Shown piece by piece: positions 42,771 through 51,614 of a stretch of 53,886 bases of DNA. Source of the DNA: Deltaproteobacteria bacterium. Its GTDB lineage: Bacteria > Desulfobacterota > Desulfarculia > Desulfarculales > Desulfarculaceae. Within the stretch, counting starts at the first letter, position 1. Every line of letters begins with the position of its first letter. Under the pieces are notes generated by a model that saw only the letters and a program-made list of their open reading frames with translations, ran no database searches and was not told where the DNA came from. The translations under genes were made by a program, and so were the position numbers. The stretch is from contig JAHLLJ010000012.1 in the NCBI GenBank assembly GCA_020444205.1, positions 1-53,886 on the forward strand. The letters run 5' to 3'.

Positions 42771-44540
42771 TTATTCCTTGGCGCTGAGGGCGGTACGAAA
42801 GCCCACCCAGTCCAAGCCCTGCCAGGCTTCACGAGCCTTGGCCTCTCCGCTCTTTTCCACCACTACAAAGCCATTGTCAGCCGCGCGTGCCCAGGAGCCC
42901 ATGGGACTATTCAGGCCCCGTATGCCCAGCTTGTTGGGAGGGTAGTGGGTTACCGGGAAATAGGCCGGTTCCTTGGTCGCCGGAGCGGCGTCCTTGGTCT
43001 GGCTCTGCATGGCCGCATGCATGGATTCCATTTGAGCATCGCCGGTAAGGGGCACTGCCGAGCCATGGGCCGACGAGGCAGCCGGTGAACTGGCGGCCGC
43101 CAGGTTCAATTCAGCCGGAGAGGGCAGACGTCGGCCAAAGTGGGCGGCATAGGCTGCCGCACCGTAAGCGGTCACCTTGACTACGGGATGGGCTGCCAGG
43201 GCCGGGTCCTTGATGCGGAAGCGGCCTCCCCTGTAATCAAGGGGCTCCAGCCCCTTGCGGACCTCTCCCAGATAAAGCCAGGGTTCATCATCGTGCTTGA
43301 CCACGCCCTGAGCCACCTCCAGGCTACTGTTGGTCGCGTTAAGAAATTCCACGAATTGGTGGTTGGTGACCCTGGTTGCTTCCAAATAGAATGCCGCCAC
43401 CTTGGTCCCGTCCGGGGCCTTGCCGGCAGGAACCAAACGCAGGGTGGCTTCGTCGCGCCCCTTTATCTCCTCGGGCGGAGGGCCCTGGGCAGGCGCGGCG
43501 GTAGTTGCCGGGACTTGGGCGGGAGTTATGGGCTGCACCGGGTTCATGCCCTCGAAGTGATACCAGACGCCCCAGGCCAGCAGGGCAGCCAACACCACCG
43601 CCAACCCTATGGCCAGGGCCAGCCTTCGCCGCCAAGGGCCGGTGGCCGGTGCCATGCCGGGTAGTTTACCCAGGGCCTCGCGCAGCTCAGCCACCGAAGC
43701 GTAGCGATCTTCGGACTCCTCCGCGGTGGCTTTGCGAATAACCTGATCCAGCGCCTTTAAAAACGGCGTGTCCGGCCGAGCCAGAAAGGCCGCCTGCAGG
43801 GGCTTCATGGTGTCTTTGCCAAAGGTGCCCACCGCCGCCTTGTACAGCATCTTGCCCAGAGAATAGATGTCAGCGCGAAAGCCCGCTTCGGCCAGGTCCA
43901 TATACTGCTCGGGCGCCATGTAGGCCAAGGTGCCGATGACGTGGTGGCTGCGGGTCACCGGCTTCCACTCACCCCCGCCCACCAGGCCAAAGTCGCTCAG
44001 CTTGGGAATCTCTCCATCCAGCAATACATTGGAAGGCTTGAGGTCACGGTGCACGATGCCCTGGGCGTGCATGTGCTCCACTCCATCCAACACCGGCAGG
44101 AAATATTTACCTACCCACTCCCGGAGCGCGTCCTCGTCGCCGGCCATGCCCTGGGCGGGAATGGTGGACGAAAGGGTGTCACCAGGAATGTATTCCATGA
44201 CGATATAGTCGATGCTGCGTTGGCCATCGCCCGCATCAAGGGTGTCCTGCTCGAAATCATAGACCTGGAGCACGTTGGGATGGCGGGTGGCAGCCATGGC
44301 CAACACCTCCCGCCGGAACCGCTCCATCTCGGCGTCGATTTCCTCCTGGTCGCCCTCGTAGGCGTCGATCAGCTCCTGGGACACCACCTTTACCGCCACC
44401 TCCCGTTCAAGCTTGGGCTGGCGGGCACGGTAGACCTCACCCTTGCCGCCGGTGGCGATATGCTCAACTATCTCCCAGCGGCCGTTGAGCACCTGACCCG
44501 GCTTGAGCAAGTGTTTTTTGTGGTTGCTCGTGGTTGTCAT
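42771..44540 (-). CDS. transmembrane Ser/Thr protein kinase with FGE-like outer domain
   Basis: A 589-residue Hanks-type kinase. The catalytic domain (about 22-290) has the ATP loop IATGGKGEVYRA, VAVKVV with the Lys, IVHRDLKPSN and SDFGLVGGG with the DFG, and YMAPEQYMDLAEAGFRADIYS. One membrane helix is at about 308-327. The outer part (370-589) resembles a formylglycine-generating-enzyme/SUMF fold: FYLEATRVTNHQFVEFLNAT, HPVVKVTAYGAAAYAAHFGR, and WVGFRTAL at the end. This may be a sensor rather than an enzyme. It is divergent from a PP2C phosphatase that would reverse its phosphorylation, and converges with the redox cluster. Confidence 0.85.
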   Translation of the reverse strand: MTTTSNHKKHLLKPGQVLNGRWEIVEHIATGGKGEVYRARQPKLEREVAVKVVSQELIDAYEGDQEEIDAEMERFRREVLAMAATRHPNVLQVYDFEQDTLDAGDGQRSIDYIVMEYIPGDTLSSTIPAQGMAGDEDALREWVGKYFLPVLDGVEHMHAQGIVHRDLKPSNVLLDGEIPKLSDFGLVGGGEWKPVTRSHHVIGTLAYMAPEQYMDLAEAGFRADIYSLGKMLYKAAVGTFGKDTMKPLQAAFLARPDTPFLKALDQVIRKATAEESEDRYASVAELREALGKLPGMAPATGPWRRRLALAIGLAVVLAALLAWGVWYHFEGMNPVQPITPAQVPATTAAPAQGPPPEEIKGRDEATLRLVPAGKAPDGTKVAAFYLEATRVTNHQFVEFLNATNSSLEVAQGVVKHDDEPWLYLGEVRKGLEPLDYRGGRFRIKDPALAAHPVVKVTAYGAAAYAAHFGRRLPSPAELNLAAASSPAASSAHGSAVPLTGDAQMESMHAAMQSQTKDAAPATKEPAYFPVTHYPPNKLGIRGLNSPMGSWARAADNGFVVVEKSGEAKAREAWQGLDWVGFRTALSAKE

Positions 44541-44559
44541 GGGACTGCGGCGCCATATC

Positions 44560-44571
44560 CTAGTAAACTAG
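44560..44571. promoter_or_regulatory. short inverted repeat in the kinase/phosphatase divergent region
   Basis: CTAGT-AA-ACTAG lies midway in the 52-bp gap between the divergent kinase and phosphatase genes. The gap is too small for two independent promoters without overlap, so the site may be a shared operator. Confidence 0.3.
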
Positions 44572-44592
44572 TCATATGCCCAATGTAGCACG

Positions 44593-45330
44593 ATGGGCAC
44601 TATGTTTTGGTCTGGAGACTTTTTGCGCTTTTTCGCCCAAACCCACCAAGGGCTCAAACGCCCCACCAATCAGGATCGTTACCTCCTGCGGGAGCTGCCG
44701 GACGGGCGTATCTTGGCTGCGGTGGCCGACGGCATGGGAGGCATGGCCGGCGGCGAAGTGGCCGCCCAGATGGCGATTGACCTGCTGGCCGAGGCCATGG
44801 ACCCGCCACCCGGAGAACATCGGGTCATGGGTGAGATCTTCGCCGCCATTTGCCACAGGGTTTATGAAAGAGCCCAGAGCGAGCCGGAGTTGGAGGGCAT
44901 GGGCACCACCTTGACCGCCGTGCTCTCCGATGCCGAGAGGGTGGACTGGGCCCATGTAGGCGACAGCCGCCTTTATCGCTGGAGCGGGAACCGCCTGACC
45001 CAAATCACCCGTGACGACACCGCCGCAGCCTTCATGGTTGAGGAAGGCATGATCGACAGCGAGGAAGCAAACCGTCACCCCGCCCGTCACATGCTCTTTG
45101 ATTGCGTGGGGTGTGGTGACTGTGAGCCGGACACCGGCAGCTTTGGCCCCGAGCCGGGTGAGTTGCTCCTTCTGACCAGCGATGGGCTGCACGAAAAGGT
45201 GGTGCAGGGCGATTTGGAAAAAGCGATGGCCTCTGCCAAGGATTTGCCTGCTGTTGCTCATGAGTTGGTGGGCCTGGCCCTGGACGCGGGCGGTAGCGAC
45301 AACATCACGGTGGTGTTGGTTGGGTTGTGA
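44593..45330 (+). CDS. PP2C-type Ser/Thr protein phosphatase
   Basis: A 245-residue metal-dependent phosphatase. The family motifs are RPTNQDRYLL (N-Q-D), AAVADGMGGMAGGEVAAQ (metal-binding DGMGG near residue 46), GMGTTLTAVL, WAHVGDSRLYRW (GDSR), LLLTSDGLHEKV (SDG) and GGSDNITVVLV (DN). All metal-ligand Asp are present. It partners with the divergent kinase. No clear ribosome site precedes ATG 44593; ATG 44602 is an alternative. Confidence 0.92.
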   Translation: MGTMFWSGDFLRFFAQTHQGLKRPTNQDRYLLRELPDGRILAAVADGMGGMAGGEVAAQMAIDLLAEAMDPPPGEHRVMGEIFAAICHRVYERAQSEPELEGMGTTLTAVLSDAERVDWAHVGDSRLYRWSGNRLTQITRDDTAAAFMVEEGMIDSEEANRHPARHMLFDCVGCGDCEPDTGSFGPEPGELLLLTSDGLHEKVVQGDLEKAMASAKDLPAVAHELVGLALDAGGSDNITVVLVGL

Positions 45331-45437
45331 TACCGGCCGGCAGGCAAATTTGCCACGGGCTTACAAACCAACTCTGCCCTGGTTAGACTATAAGTAAGAG
45401 CATAAATGGGTATGCGGCAAACAGGAGGGACTAGGCT

Positions 45438-45719
45438 ATGCGCATCTCAGAGACAAAATACATTGATCCCGTCTGCTTCATGAGCGTCAATCCTCAGGAG
45501 ACGGACATATACGTGGACTACCAGGGAGAGCGTTACTTTTTTTGCGCGGAGGGCTGCAAGCAGAAGTTCATGGCTGATCCCACCAAATACATAAAACCCA
45601 AAAGCTGGTGGGATCGGTGGCTGGACAAGCACATTAGGGCCAATGAAGAGGAGTTCGGCCCAGAAGGGCCCGAATGCCATACCAAGCTGATGGGCCCTCC
45701 CGGCAGCAAGTGCCACTAA
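45438..45719 (+). CDS. YHS-domain protein
   Basis: A 93-residue protein with a YHS metal-binding domain: YIDPVCFMSVNP ... YFFCAEGCKQKFMADPTKYI, carrying the usual Cys pair and Phe/Tyr pattern linked to copper or heavy-metal handling. A C-terminal tail GPECHTKLMG ... SKCH adds Cys and His. GGAGG lies 9 bases before the start. It opens the second redox module, about 30 bp before the next gene. Confidence 0.8.
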   Translation: MRISETKYIDPVCFMSVNPQETDIYVDYQGERYFFCAEGCKQKFMADPTKYIKPKSWWDRWLDKHIRANEEEFGPEGPECHTKLMGPPGSKCH

Positions 45720-45748
45720 TGCCATCCAAAGAAATCTAGAGCAAAGCA

Positions 45749-46111
45749 ATGCTTAGATTTAACAGGCTATTCTCTTTGATTCTGGCCTTGGCGCTGCTTG
45801 TAGGCTGGCAAGCCCTTGATTCCGTGGGTGCGGAGGCAAATCCAGCCTTTGCCGCGGAGCAAAACACCCTAGCATTGCAGAATAACCAAACCAAGGACCT
45901 GAAGTGGTTCAAGGAGCAGATGGGCATCGCACCCCAGTACCAGGAGACATCGACCGGGGTGCTCGGCATGTCCTGGCCACATTTTTTGGTGATGGCCTTT
46001 TTAGTGGTCTTTTTCTTCGTGGCCCTCATAGCGGTGTATGTGCGTAACCGGCGCACCCGGCAGCTTTTAATAGAACTGGTTAAGGAGAAAAGCCATGAGC
46101 CTCAAGGTTGA
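45749..46111 (+). CDS. small exported/membrane protein, unknown
   Basis: A 120-residue protein with a signal or first helix (about 8-26, ILALALLVGWQAL) and a second helix near 78-98 (HFLVMAFLVVFFFVALIAVYV), with a basic cytoplasmic tail. The loop between (about 30-75) would be periplasmic. I recognise no family. It overlaps the ferredoxin gene by 17 bp, so it is probably a subunit or assembly factor of the same membrane redox unit. Confidence 0.7.
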   Translation: MLRFNRLFSLILALALLVGWQALDSVGAEANPAFAAEQNTLALQNNQTKDLKWFKEQMGIAPQYQETSTGVLGMSWPHFLVMAFLVVFFFVALIAVYVRNRRTRQLLIELVKEKSHEPQG

Positions 46112-46361
46112 GTTCCGAAAATCAGGCATAACCGTGGAATGGGATTCCAAGTATGAGAGCTTGCTGGAGTTGGCCCAGGCCAGCGGGGTGGATATAGATA
46201 GCCAGTGTGAACAAGGGTTCTGCGGCACCTGCAAGACTAAGCTTATCTCCGGTGAAGTTGACATGGAGACCACCGACGGCCTGGAGCCCGAGGACGAGGA
46301 AGGGGGCATGATCTTGCCCTGCGTGGCGGTACCTACCATCGACGTGGCACTGGACGCCTGA
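46095..46361 (+). CDS. 2Fe-2S ferredoxin
   Basis: An 88-residue plant-type ferredoxin with ligands C38, C43, C46 and C76 (CEQGFCGTC ... LPCVAVP). VEFRKSGITVEW and ESLLELAQASGVDIDSQCEQ are typical of the ferredoxin domain of flavin reductases and oxygenase reductases. Here it is a separate protein. A flavin reductase with FAD and NAD(P) domains but no ferredoxin domain is encoded opposite at 48177-49496, so the two may form a split reductase. It overlaps the upstream gene by 17 bp. Confidence 0.9.
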   Translation: MSLKVEFRKSGITVEWDSKYESLLELAQASGVDIDSQCEQGFCGTCKTKLISGEVDMETTDGLEPEDEEGGMILPCVAVPTIDVALDA

Positions 46362-46374
46362 AAGAGGTCGCATC

Positions 46375-47070
46375 GTGCTGGACGACCGCACTGCCAACTT
46401 ACTCCTAGCTGGTTTCGTGGGAGCCCTGGCTATCGGCAGTTTAGCCATCCCCACTCACCCTTTTAGTGGTTCACTAATAGGGCATGCGGTGGGGGTGGCT
46501 GGCGCGACGCTCATGGCCTGCGCCCTTATTTATCCCTTCCGCAAGCGAGTGCTAAAGAAGAAGGGACGAAAAAACCCCATTGGGTCACACATCTTCTTTG
46601 GGTCGATTGGACCTACTCTGGTGTTGTTGCATGCGGGCAACGAGCCGGCGAGTCCCATCGGCCTCCTAATTTACATGAGCCTGCTACTCATAGTTTTTAG
46701 CGGTATTGTGGGACGCTTCCTGTTCAAAAAGGTCAACCGCTCCGTCAAAGAACATACGGCAGAGTTGGACCAACTTCATGAGCTTTTGGAACTTAAGCGT
46801 CGGGATGTGACGCCCGAGGATTTGAAGGCCTTCCTGGAGGCCGAAACCGGATCTCAACCAGATGCGAGGCAGTGCCAGAGTTGCCAGGAACTCAGAGACG
46901 TGGCCTTGTCCATAGCCGAGGGTGAGCACACCCTGGCGGTGTTCGACCGAACCAAATGGTTATTCACGCGCTGGTCCATGGTGCACCGATACCTCACTAC
47001 GCTCCTGTTTGCTCTGTTGGCGGTGCACATTCTAGTAACAATGTACTACGGGCTCAGGTGGCTGCCGTGA
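46375..47070 (+). CDS. cytochrome b-like membrane protein
   Basis: A 231-residue protein starting with GTG at 46375. There are about five helices: 8-26, 34-53, 72-88, 95-116 and 205-225. Histidines H72 and H86 and, in the last helix region, H204 and H218 (MVHRYLTTLLFALLAVHIL) are spaced as in di-haem four-helix cytochromes b. A soluble loop (120-200) carries CQSC at 167-170. It overlaps the heptahaem cytochrome gene by 4 bp (GTGA), suggesting a membrane b-type/periplasmic c-type pair that moves electrons across the membrane. Confidence 0.7.
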   Translation: MLDDRTANLLLAGFVGALAIGSLAIPTHPFSGSLIGHAVGVAGATLMACALIYPFRKRVLKKKGRKNPIGSHIFFGSIGPTLVLLHAGNEPASPIGLLIYMSLLLIVFSGIVGRFLFKKVNRSVKEHTAELDQLHELLELKRRDVTPEDLKAFLEAETGSQPDARQCQSCQELRDVALSIAEGEHTLAVFDRTKWLFTRWSMVHRYLTTLLFALLAVHILVTMYYGLRWLP

Positions 47071-47699
47071 AGCGATGGTTGCATCTGGTTCTAGTAGGGC
47101 TCATTTTAGCTAGTTCGGCTTGGCTTTTCTTTTACGACGCCGCGGCTCAGCCCGGGGATTTGAGCCAGGTGCATCGTCAGGCTGCCTCCTGCCCGGACTG
47201 CCACCGCCCCTGGCGCGGCGTTTCGGATGGCCAATGCCTAACTTGCCACGATTTTCGGGATATAAATCTCTTACGGCCTGCGTTGCGCTTCCACGAAGAA
47301 CAGAGGCTCTGCTTGCGTTGCCACCGTGAACACGCTGCTGGAGCACGGCCGGTTGCAGCCATGGACCACACCCTCTTGAACGGCGAACTGGGGTGCACCC
47401 TCTGCCACTTAGATCCCCACGGTAACAAATTCGGGGGAGACTGCCGTCAGTGCCATGGCCTCAAAGCATGGAGTGTGCCCGGCTACCGGCACCCCTCAGC
47501 AGACCAGCGGCAGTGTTACCGATGTCATCCCACCCCGGCCTCCCACAAAGGCGAGCATTACCAGGAGATCATCCTCGGGTTCCACCTGAGGAATCACCCT
47601 GAAGTGCGCCAAGCACCGTCCGAGGATTGCTGGCGCTGCCATGTGACGCATGATTGGCGTCACCTCAAGATGGCCGGCTACCGCAAGCCACAGGAATAA
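47067..47699 (+). CDS. exported heptahaem cytochrome c
   Basis: A 210-residue protein with an N-terminal signal or anchor (WLHLVLVGLILASSAWLFFY). Seven CxxCH sites lie at residues 42 (CPDCH), 57 (CLTCH), 82 (CLRCH), 110 (CTLCH), 126 (CRQCH), 150 (CYRCH) and 188 (CWRCH), plus several free His for axial ligands. GTG at 47067 overlaps the stop of the cytochrome b-like gene by 4 bp and gives a good signal sequence; longer frames do not. It is a periplasmic electron carrier of the second redox module. Confidence 0.88.
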   Translation: MKRWLHLVLVGLILASSAWLFFYDAAAQPGDLSQVHRQAASCPDCHRPWRGVSDGQCLTCHDFRDINLLRPALRFHEEQRLCLRCHREHAAGARPVAAMDHTLLNGELGCTLCHLDPHGNKFGGDCRQCHGLKAWSVPGYRHPSADQRQCYRCHPTPASHKGEHYQEIILGFHLRNHPEVRQAPSEDCWRCHVTHDWRHLKMAGYRKPQE

Positions 47700-47702
47700 G
47701 GC

Positions 47703-47939
47703 TTAGTCATCGCGACGATTTTGGAAGTACCGCTCTAGTTCGGAGATGGTCGGCATGCCCCGGAATACCAGCTCGCCATCCACCAGGATGTTGGGGGAGC
47801 CTTTAACGTTCAGGCGCTTTTGTAGCTCAGGGTCATCCTCAAGGTACCGAATCGAGTAAGGAATCCCCAATTTCTTGAGCTCCGCCTGAAGAATGGGGCA
47901 GTGATAGCAACTGCGGGTCACCGCTAATTCAACATCCAT
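47703..47939 (-). CDS. glutaredoxin-like thiol protein
   Basis: A 78-residue thioredoxin-fold protein with a CxxC active site (RSCYHCP, residues 11-14), the cis-Pro region KGSPNILVDGELVFRGMP, and a C-terminal helix. It is short, like NrdH/Grx or the thioredoxin-like metal-resistance proteins. GGAGG precedes the ATG at 47939. It is convergent with the heptahaem gene with a 3-base gap. Confidence 0.8.
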   Translation of the reverse strand: MDVELAVTRSCYHCPILQAELKKLGIPYSIRYLEDDPELQKRLNVKGSPNILVDGELVFRGMPTISELERYFQNRRDD

Positions 47940-48038
47940 AAAACTTCCTCCTTGGAGTCTTTCCAGAAATTTTATTTGAGGCGGCCATCCTGCTCCACCT
48001 CTCTTGGTCCACTACCCAAGGCTGGCCGGGGCTACTCC

Positions 48039-48140
48039 TTAGACGGCTAGGTAGGTGCGTATGATGGCCAGCGCCAAGGCGGCGATTGCCAGAAAGGCCG
48101 CAGTGGCCCAGCTCGCCTGTTTTAACTTGGTGGTTCGCAT
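48039..48140 (-). CDS. possible 33-residue single-helix membrane protein
   Basis: ATG at 48140 opens MRTTKLKQASW followed by a hydrophobic helix ATAAFLAIAALALAIIRTYL and a stop. GGGAG lies about 10 bases upstream. It lies between the glutaredoxin-like gene and the flavin reductase on the same strand. Its size and form fit small accessory subunits of membrane enzymes, but no family is recognised. Confidence 0.45.
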   Translation of the reverse strand: MRTTKLKQASWATAAFLAIAALALAIIRTYLAV

Positions 48141-48176
48141 ACCCTTATTCTCCCGGCGATAGTAACGCTACCGCGT

Positions 48177-49496
48177 CTAGTCCAAAAAGCGAAATACCTC
48201 GGCATGTATCCTATTATCGGCCACCCCCATCTCCCGCAAGATTAAGCGGGCGGCCGCGAGCAGACCGGGCGGACCGCATAGGTAGAAGCCTCTGCCATCC
48301 ATGCCCTCTGCCAAGTGACGCATAAGCATCTCGCGGCTGATATGGCCGGTCTCGCCCCGCCAGCCCTCGGGCGGCTGCTTGAGGACGTGCACCAGCGTCA
48401 GCTTGGGCGAGCCCTGCTCAGCCATGTCCTCCAGCTCGCGCCGGAACACCGCCTGGTTCAGGTCGGGGTTAGCGTAGAAGAGCGTGACCGGCGTCGTCGT
48501 GCCGGTGTCGCGCAGGTGGCGCAACATGCTCATCACCGGGGTGATGCCGATGCCGCCGGCGATGAACACCAACTCGCGCTCGTCGGGGTGGAGCGTGTGA
48601 CTAAAGCGGCCGAAGGGCCCGTGCACAGCCACCCGGTTGCCTGGACGCAGGTTGCTTACCCGGGAGGTGAAGTCGCCCAGGGCCTTTATGGTGGAGGCGC
48701 GCACGTCCTTTCGCTCCGGGCTGGAGGATATGGTGAAGTGATGCTCCTGGCGGGGCAATCCCTCGGCGTCCAGGGGAGTCAGGAAATGGAACTGGCCGGG
48801 CAGGTGGGAATAGGGCTCCTCTCCCGCCGGGGGCGCCAGTTCCACGGTAGTGGCCTCGTCGGTCTCGGCCCGCACCCGTTCGACCGCCCAGGCCCGCCGG
48901 GCCAGCAGGGCCGGCCGCGCCAGACGGTGCCAGGTGAACACCACCGCCGCCGCGGCCAGCGCCAAATACCACCAGACTTGCAGCGTCGGCTGGTGCAGGT
49001 CGTGCCCGGCGTTGAGGCTGTGCACGAACACCCCCGCCAAGATGGCCGGTCCCAGCAGGTCGTGGGCCAGCCGCCAGTGCTCAAAGGCGATGGACCGGCG
49101 TCGCTGGAAAAGCCCCATGGCCACGCTTATCACCACCAGCAGCAGGCACAGCTTGCCTAACAGGATGTACCAGGGCAGGCGCAATGAGTACAGTAGCTCC
49201 CAGTGGCCCTCGCCGGCGGCCATCAGCACCGGGTGCAGCACCAGCATGCCCAGGGCGATCAGGGCCATGTTGCGATGAAAACGCACCACCATGTCCAGGC
49301 CGAAGGGCCGGGTGAGGGGCTTGAAGCGCGCAACTAAAAAAACCTGCAGCATTAAAATCATGAAGCCCAGCAGGCCCATGGTGCGGCCAATCTCCGATAC
49401 TAGGCCATGGCCACCATGAAGGGCCCCGGCCAGAGCCAGCACCGCCAAGGGGGAGAGCAGGAGGACCCAGTAAAGGGCGAACAGTAACAGAGCCAT
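48177..49496 (-). CDS. ferric-reductase-like transmembrane flavin reductase
   Basis: A 439-residue oxidoreductase. The N-terminal part (about 1-190) is a ferric-reductase-like membrane domain of six helices with His pairs for two haems b (VRFHRNMALIALGMLVLH and FEHWRLAHDLLGPAILAGVFVH). An FAD domain follows with HHFTISSSP (family R-x-Y/F-S-x-x-S, Arg not conserved), then a nucleotide domain with FIAGGIGITPVMSMLRHL and FYLCGPPGL. It would take electrons from NAD(P)H across the membrane. GGAGGA precedes the ATG at 49496. The match to a separate ferredoxin gene at 46095 suggests joint action. Confidence 0.85.
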   Translation of the reverse strand: MALLLFALYWVLLLSPLAVLALAGALHGGHGLVSEIGRTMGLLGFMILMLQVFLVARFKPLTRPFGLDMVVRFHRNMALIALGMLVLHPVLMAAGEGHWELLYSLRLPWYILLGKLCLLLVVISVAMGLFQRRRSIAFEHWRLAHDLLGPAILAGVFVHSLNAGHDLHQPTLQVWWYLALAAAAVVFTWHRLARPALLARRAWAVERVRAETDEATTVELAPPAGEEPYSHLPGQFHFLTPLDAEGLPRQEHHFTISSSPERKDVRASTIKALGDFTSRVSNLRPGNRVAVHGPFGRFSHTLHPDERELVFIAGGIGITPVMSMLRHLRDTGTTTPVTLFYANPDLNQAVFRRELEDMAEQGSPKLTLVHVLKQPPEGWRGETGHISREMLMRHLAEGMDGRGFYLCGPPGLLAAARLILREMGVADNRIHAEVFRFLD

Positions 49497-49852
49497 GAAG
49501 TCCTCCCTTAGTGTGAGGTAGGGTCGCAATTATGCCGGGTCGCTTGCAAGTTTGTTTTGAGGCTGTATGCCATCGCTCACAAACGGCTCACGTGGAGGCA
49601 TGCCAATAATAGGGACCCTTGCAGTAGAGGCGCTTCCACCTGACGGTTCCAACGGCCTTCACTTTTATTATGGGGGCAAATCGCTTGGCTTCAAAATAAG
49701 TATCATTGCTCAAATGACCACGGTCAAAATACTGTAGTCTGCCAGAGAATCGGAACGGCGGGATTAGTGGACAGGCCCGGCCATATACTAGCCAAGGGAA
49801 TAGGATCAGTTACAAAGAGTCAGGCATCGTCGCGGTATTGCTACGTGGCCAG
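49497..49852. other. intergenic, no gene seen
   Basis: About 355 bases lie between the flavin reductase start and the stop of the histidine kinase, both on the minus strand. No coding frame or RNA is recognised. It should hold the promoter for the reductase and the end of the kinase transcript. Confidence 0.4.
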
Positions 49853-50971
49853 TCATGTTTGTTTTTCACTTATTCGCGTTGGCCGCGGCCACATGGAGTG
49901 AGGCCCGTCTGCAGGAAGATCGATGTTAATCGAGGTGCCCTCACCGGGAGTGCTATCGACCTTCATGGTGCCATGGTGCTCTTGGACTATCCTTAGGGCG
50001 ATGGCCATGTTCATGCCTACGGCATCGGCCTTGGAGGTAAACATTGGATCAAACAAGTAGGGCATGTCCCCTGGCGATATGCCTTTTCCTGTATCGCTGA
50101 TCGTGACCACAAAACCGTCCGATGTGTTCCGCAGTTTAATGCCAAGTATTCCCCCGTTATCCATGGCATCAATGGCGTTGTTCAGCAGTATGTTAAAAAG
50201 CTTTTCCAGAAGTAACGGATCGGACCGCAGAATATGTCCGCCAGTCGTAGGGGAAGAACCATAATCATATTGTAATTTAATATTCTTTTGTTGGGCTGGA
50301 CCATGAAACTTATTTACCATCGAGGATAGCGTCTGATGCAGATCGACTGGCTTTGTTTTTACCTCGGACAAGTCTGTATATTCCCTCACGCTGGATACAA
50401 TTTGTTCCAAACGCTTGCTTGCCGAGACGATGCGCTGCAAATATTGCCTTTCGTTTTCTCCGCCAACGCCTTTTTGCAGTAAATGGCTCGCCAGCCCTCC
50501 TATGCTGGTCACGGGATTTCTTATGGAATGGGCGACCGCTCGCGCCACGCGCTCCATACCGTCCATCTTTTCCGACAACAGGCGGCGGTGGTACTCCATC
50601 ATCTGGGTGGCGTCTCTAATCACCAATAAAATGTTCCAACCCTCCTTTGGGGCCCGATCATCGAGGGACACATATTTCACTTGAACCACAAGCTCTTGTG
50701 CGGAATGCCCTTTGCGGTAGGAAAAAATATTGTGCTTGCCGCTGATTTTTTCCTGCAGGATGCGATCAATAAAATCAAAAAGGTTCTGGTTGTAAGGACC
50801 GGGTCCTAATAATTCCAGCAAATTTTCCCCTTCGATCTTATTGTTGGCATAACCAAAAATCTTGTTCGCCGCCGGATTGCTCAGGACCACGGTGCCCTTG
50901 TGGTCCAGCCAAACCAGACCATCATCCAAGAGCTGGAAAATTGCCTTCAAATATTCAGTACGGTTTTCCAT
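49853..50971 (-). CDS. PAS-domain sensor histidine kinase
   Basis: A 372-residue cytoplasmic kinase without membrane helices. A PAS domain (about 6-115) begins IFQLLDDGLVWLDHKGTVVLSN. The phospho-acceptor H lies in RAVAHSIRNPVTSIGG near residue 147, and the HATPase part has the N-box NNAIDAMDNGG, G1 ISDTGKGIS and a late G2-like region. No response regulator is next to it; the only receiver in the window is at 998. The neighbouring genes on the same strand concern metal or envelope stress, a possible target. Confidence 0.9.
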   Translation of the reverse strand: MENRTEYLKAIFQLLDDGLVWLDHKGTVVLSNPAANKIFGYANNKIEGENLLELLGPGPYNQNLFDFIDRILQEKISGKHNIFSYRKGHSAQELVVQVKYVSLDDRAPKEGWNILLVIRDATQMMEYHRRLLSEKMDGMERVARAVAHSIRNPVTSIGGLASHLLQKGVGGENERQYLQRIVSASKRLEQIVSSVREYTDLSEVKTKPVDLHQTLSSMVNKFHGPAQQKNIKLQYDYGSSPTTGGHILRSDPLLLEKLFNILLNNAIDAMDNGGILGIKLRNTSDGFVVTISDTGKGISPGDMPYLFDPMFTSKADAVGMNMAIALRIVQEHHGTMKVDSTPGEGTSINIDLPADGPHSMWPRPTRISEKQT

Positions 50972-51045
50972 GGCTAATTATTATCCTGCAGTTTATTGCT
51001 TTCTTGGATACCGCCCTATGTGATGACTCATCACCATGACCACAC

Positions 51046-51381
51046 CTATTTTTCTAAATCCTCCTTCATGCTCAGGTATTGCTCCCGGTCAATTTCGCCA
51101 GATGCGTATCTTCGTTTTAGAACATCAAGTGCATTTTCGCCTCGCACTATGTCCTGAGAATTCCCTTTTCTTATGGCCCATTTACTGCCCAAATATATGG
51201 CTAAGATTACCAATAGCCAAAAAATGATCATTGAGAAGCCCCCCATCCATCCTCCTCCCCACATCATATGGGGCCCCCAATAATCATTGTAGCCTGCCTC
51301 TTTTTGAGCCCAAGAGTTACTTGGGAGAATTAGCATTAGGCCAAATGCAATCATTAGCATTTTCTCTTTAATATGACGCAT
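51046..51381 (-). CDS. exported SHOCT-domain protein
   Basis: A 111-residue protein with a signal peptide (cleavage near SWAQ), a Trp/Met/Gly segment (WGPHMMWGGGWMGG), one membrane helix (about 50-67) and a C-terminal SHOCT motif ALDVLKRRYASGEIDREQYL. Such proteins often accompany copper or heavy-metal ATPases. It lies upstream of the histidine kinase on the same strand. Confidence 0.82.
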   Translation of the reverse strand: MRHIKEKMLMIAFGLMLILPSNSWAQKEAGYNDYWGPHMMWGGGWMGGFSMIIFWLLVILAIYLGSKWAIRKGNSQDIVRGENALDVLKRRYASGEIDREQYLSMKEDLEK

Positions 51382-51614
51382 AATTTCCCATCTCCAGAGG
51401 TTGAAATGGCCCCATTTACGTACACCCAGAAACCCAGGCGTGGAAGGGCTAAGGAGGCAATCCTAAATCAGGCGACAGGTCCCCGGGGAACGATGGCGTC
51501 GCAGCCGGAGCCATTTTTAAGGTCACAGACGCTAAAAGGGTCGTGTGATCGGCCCCTAGCTGAGGAGAGAGTTGTGTCCTCCCCAGCCAAGGGCCACGTT
51601 TTGTCAAACCCTAC

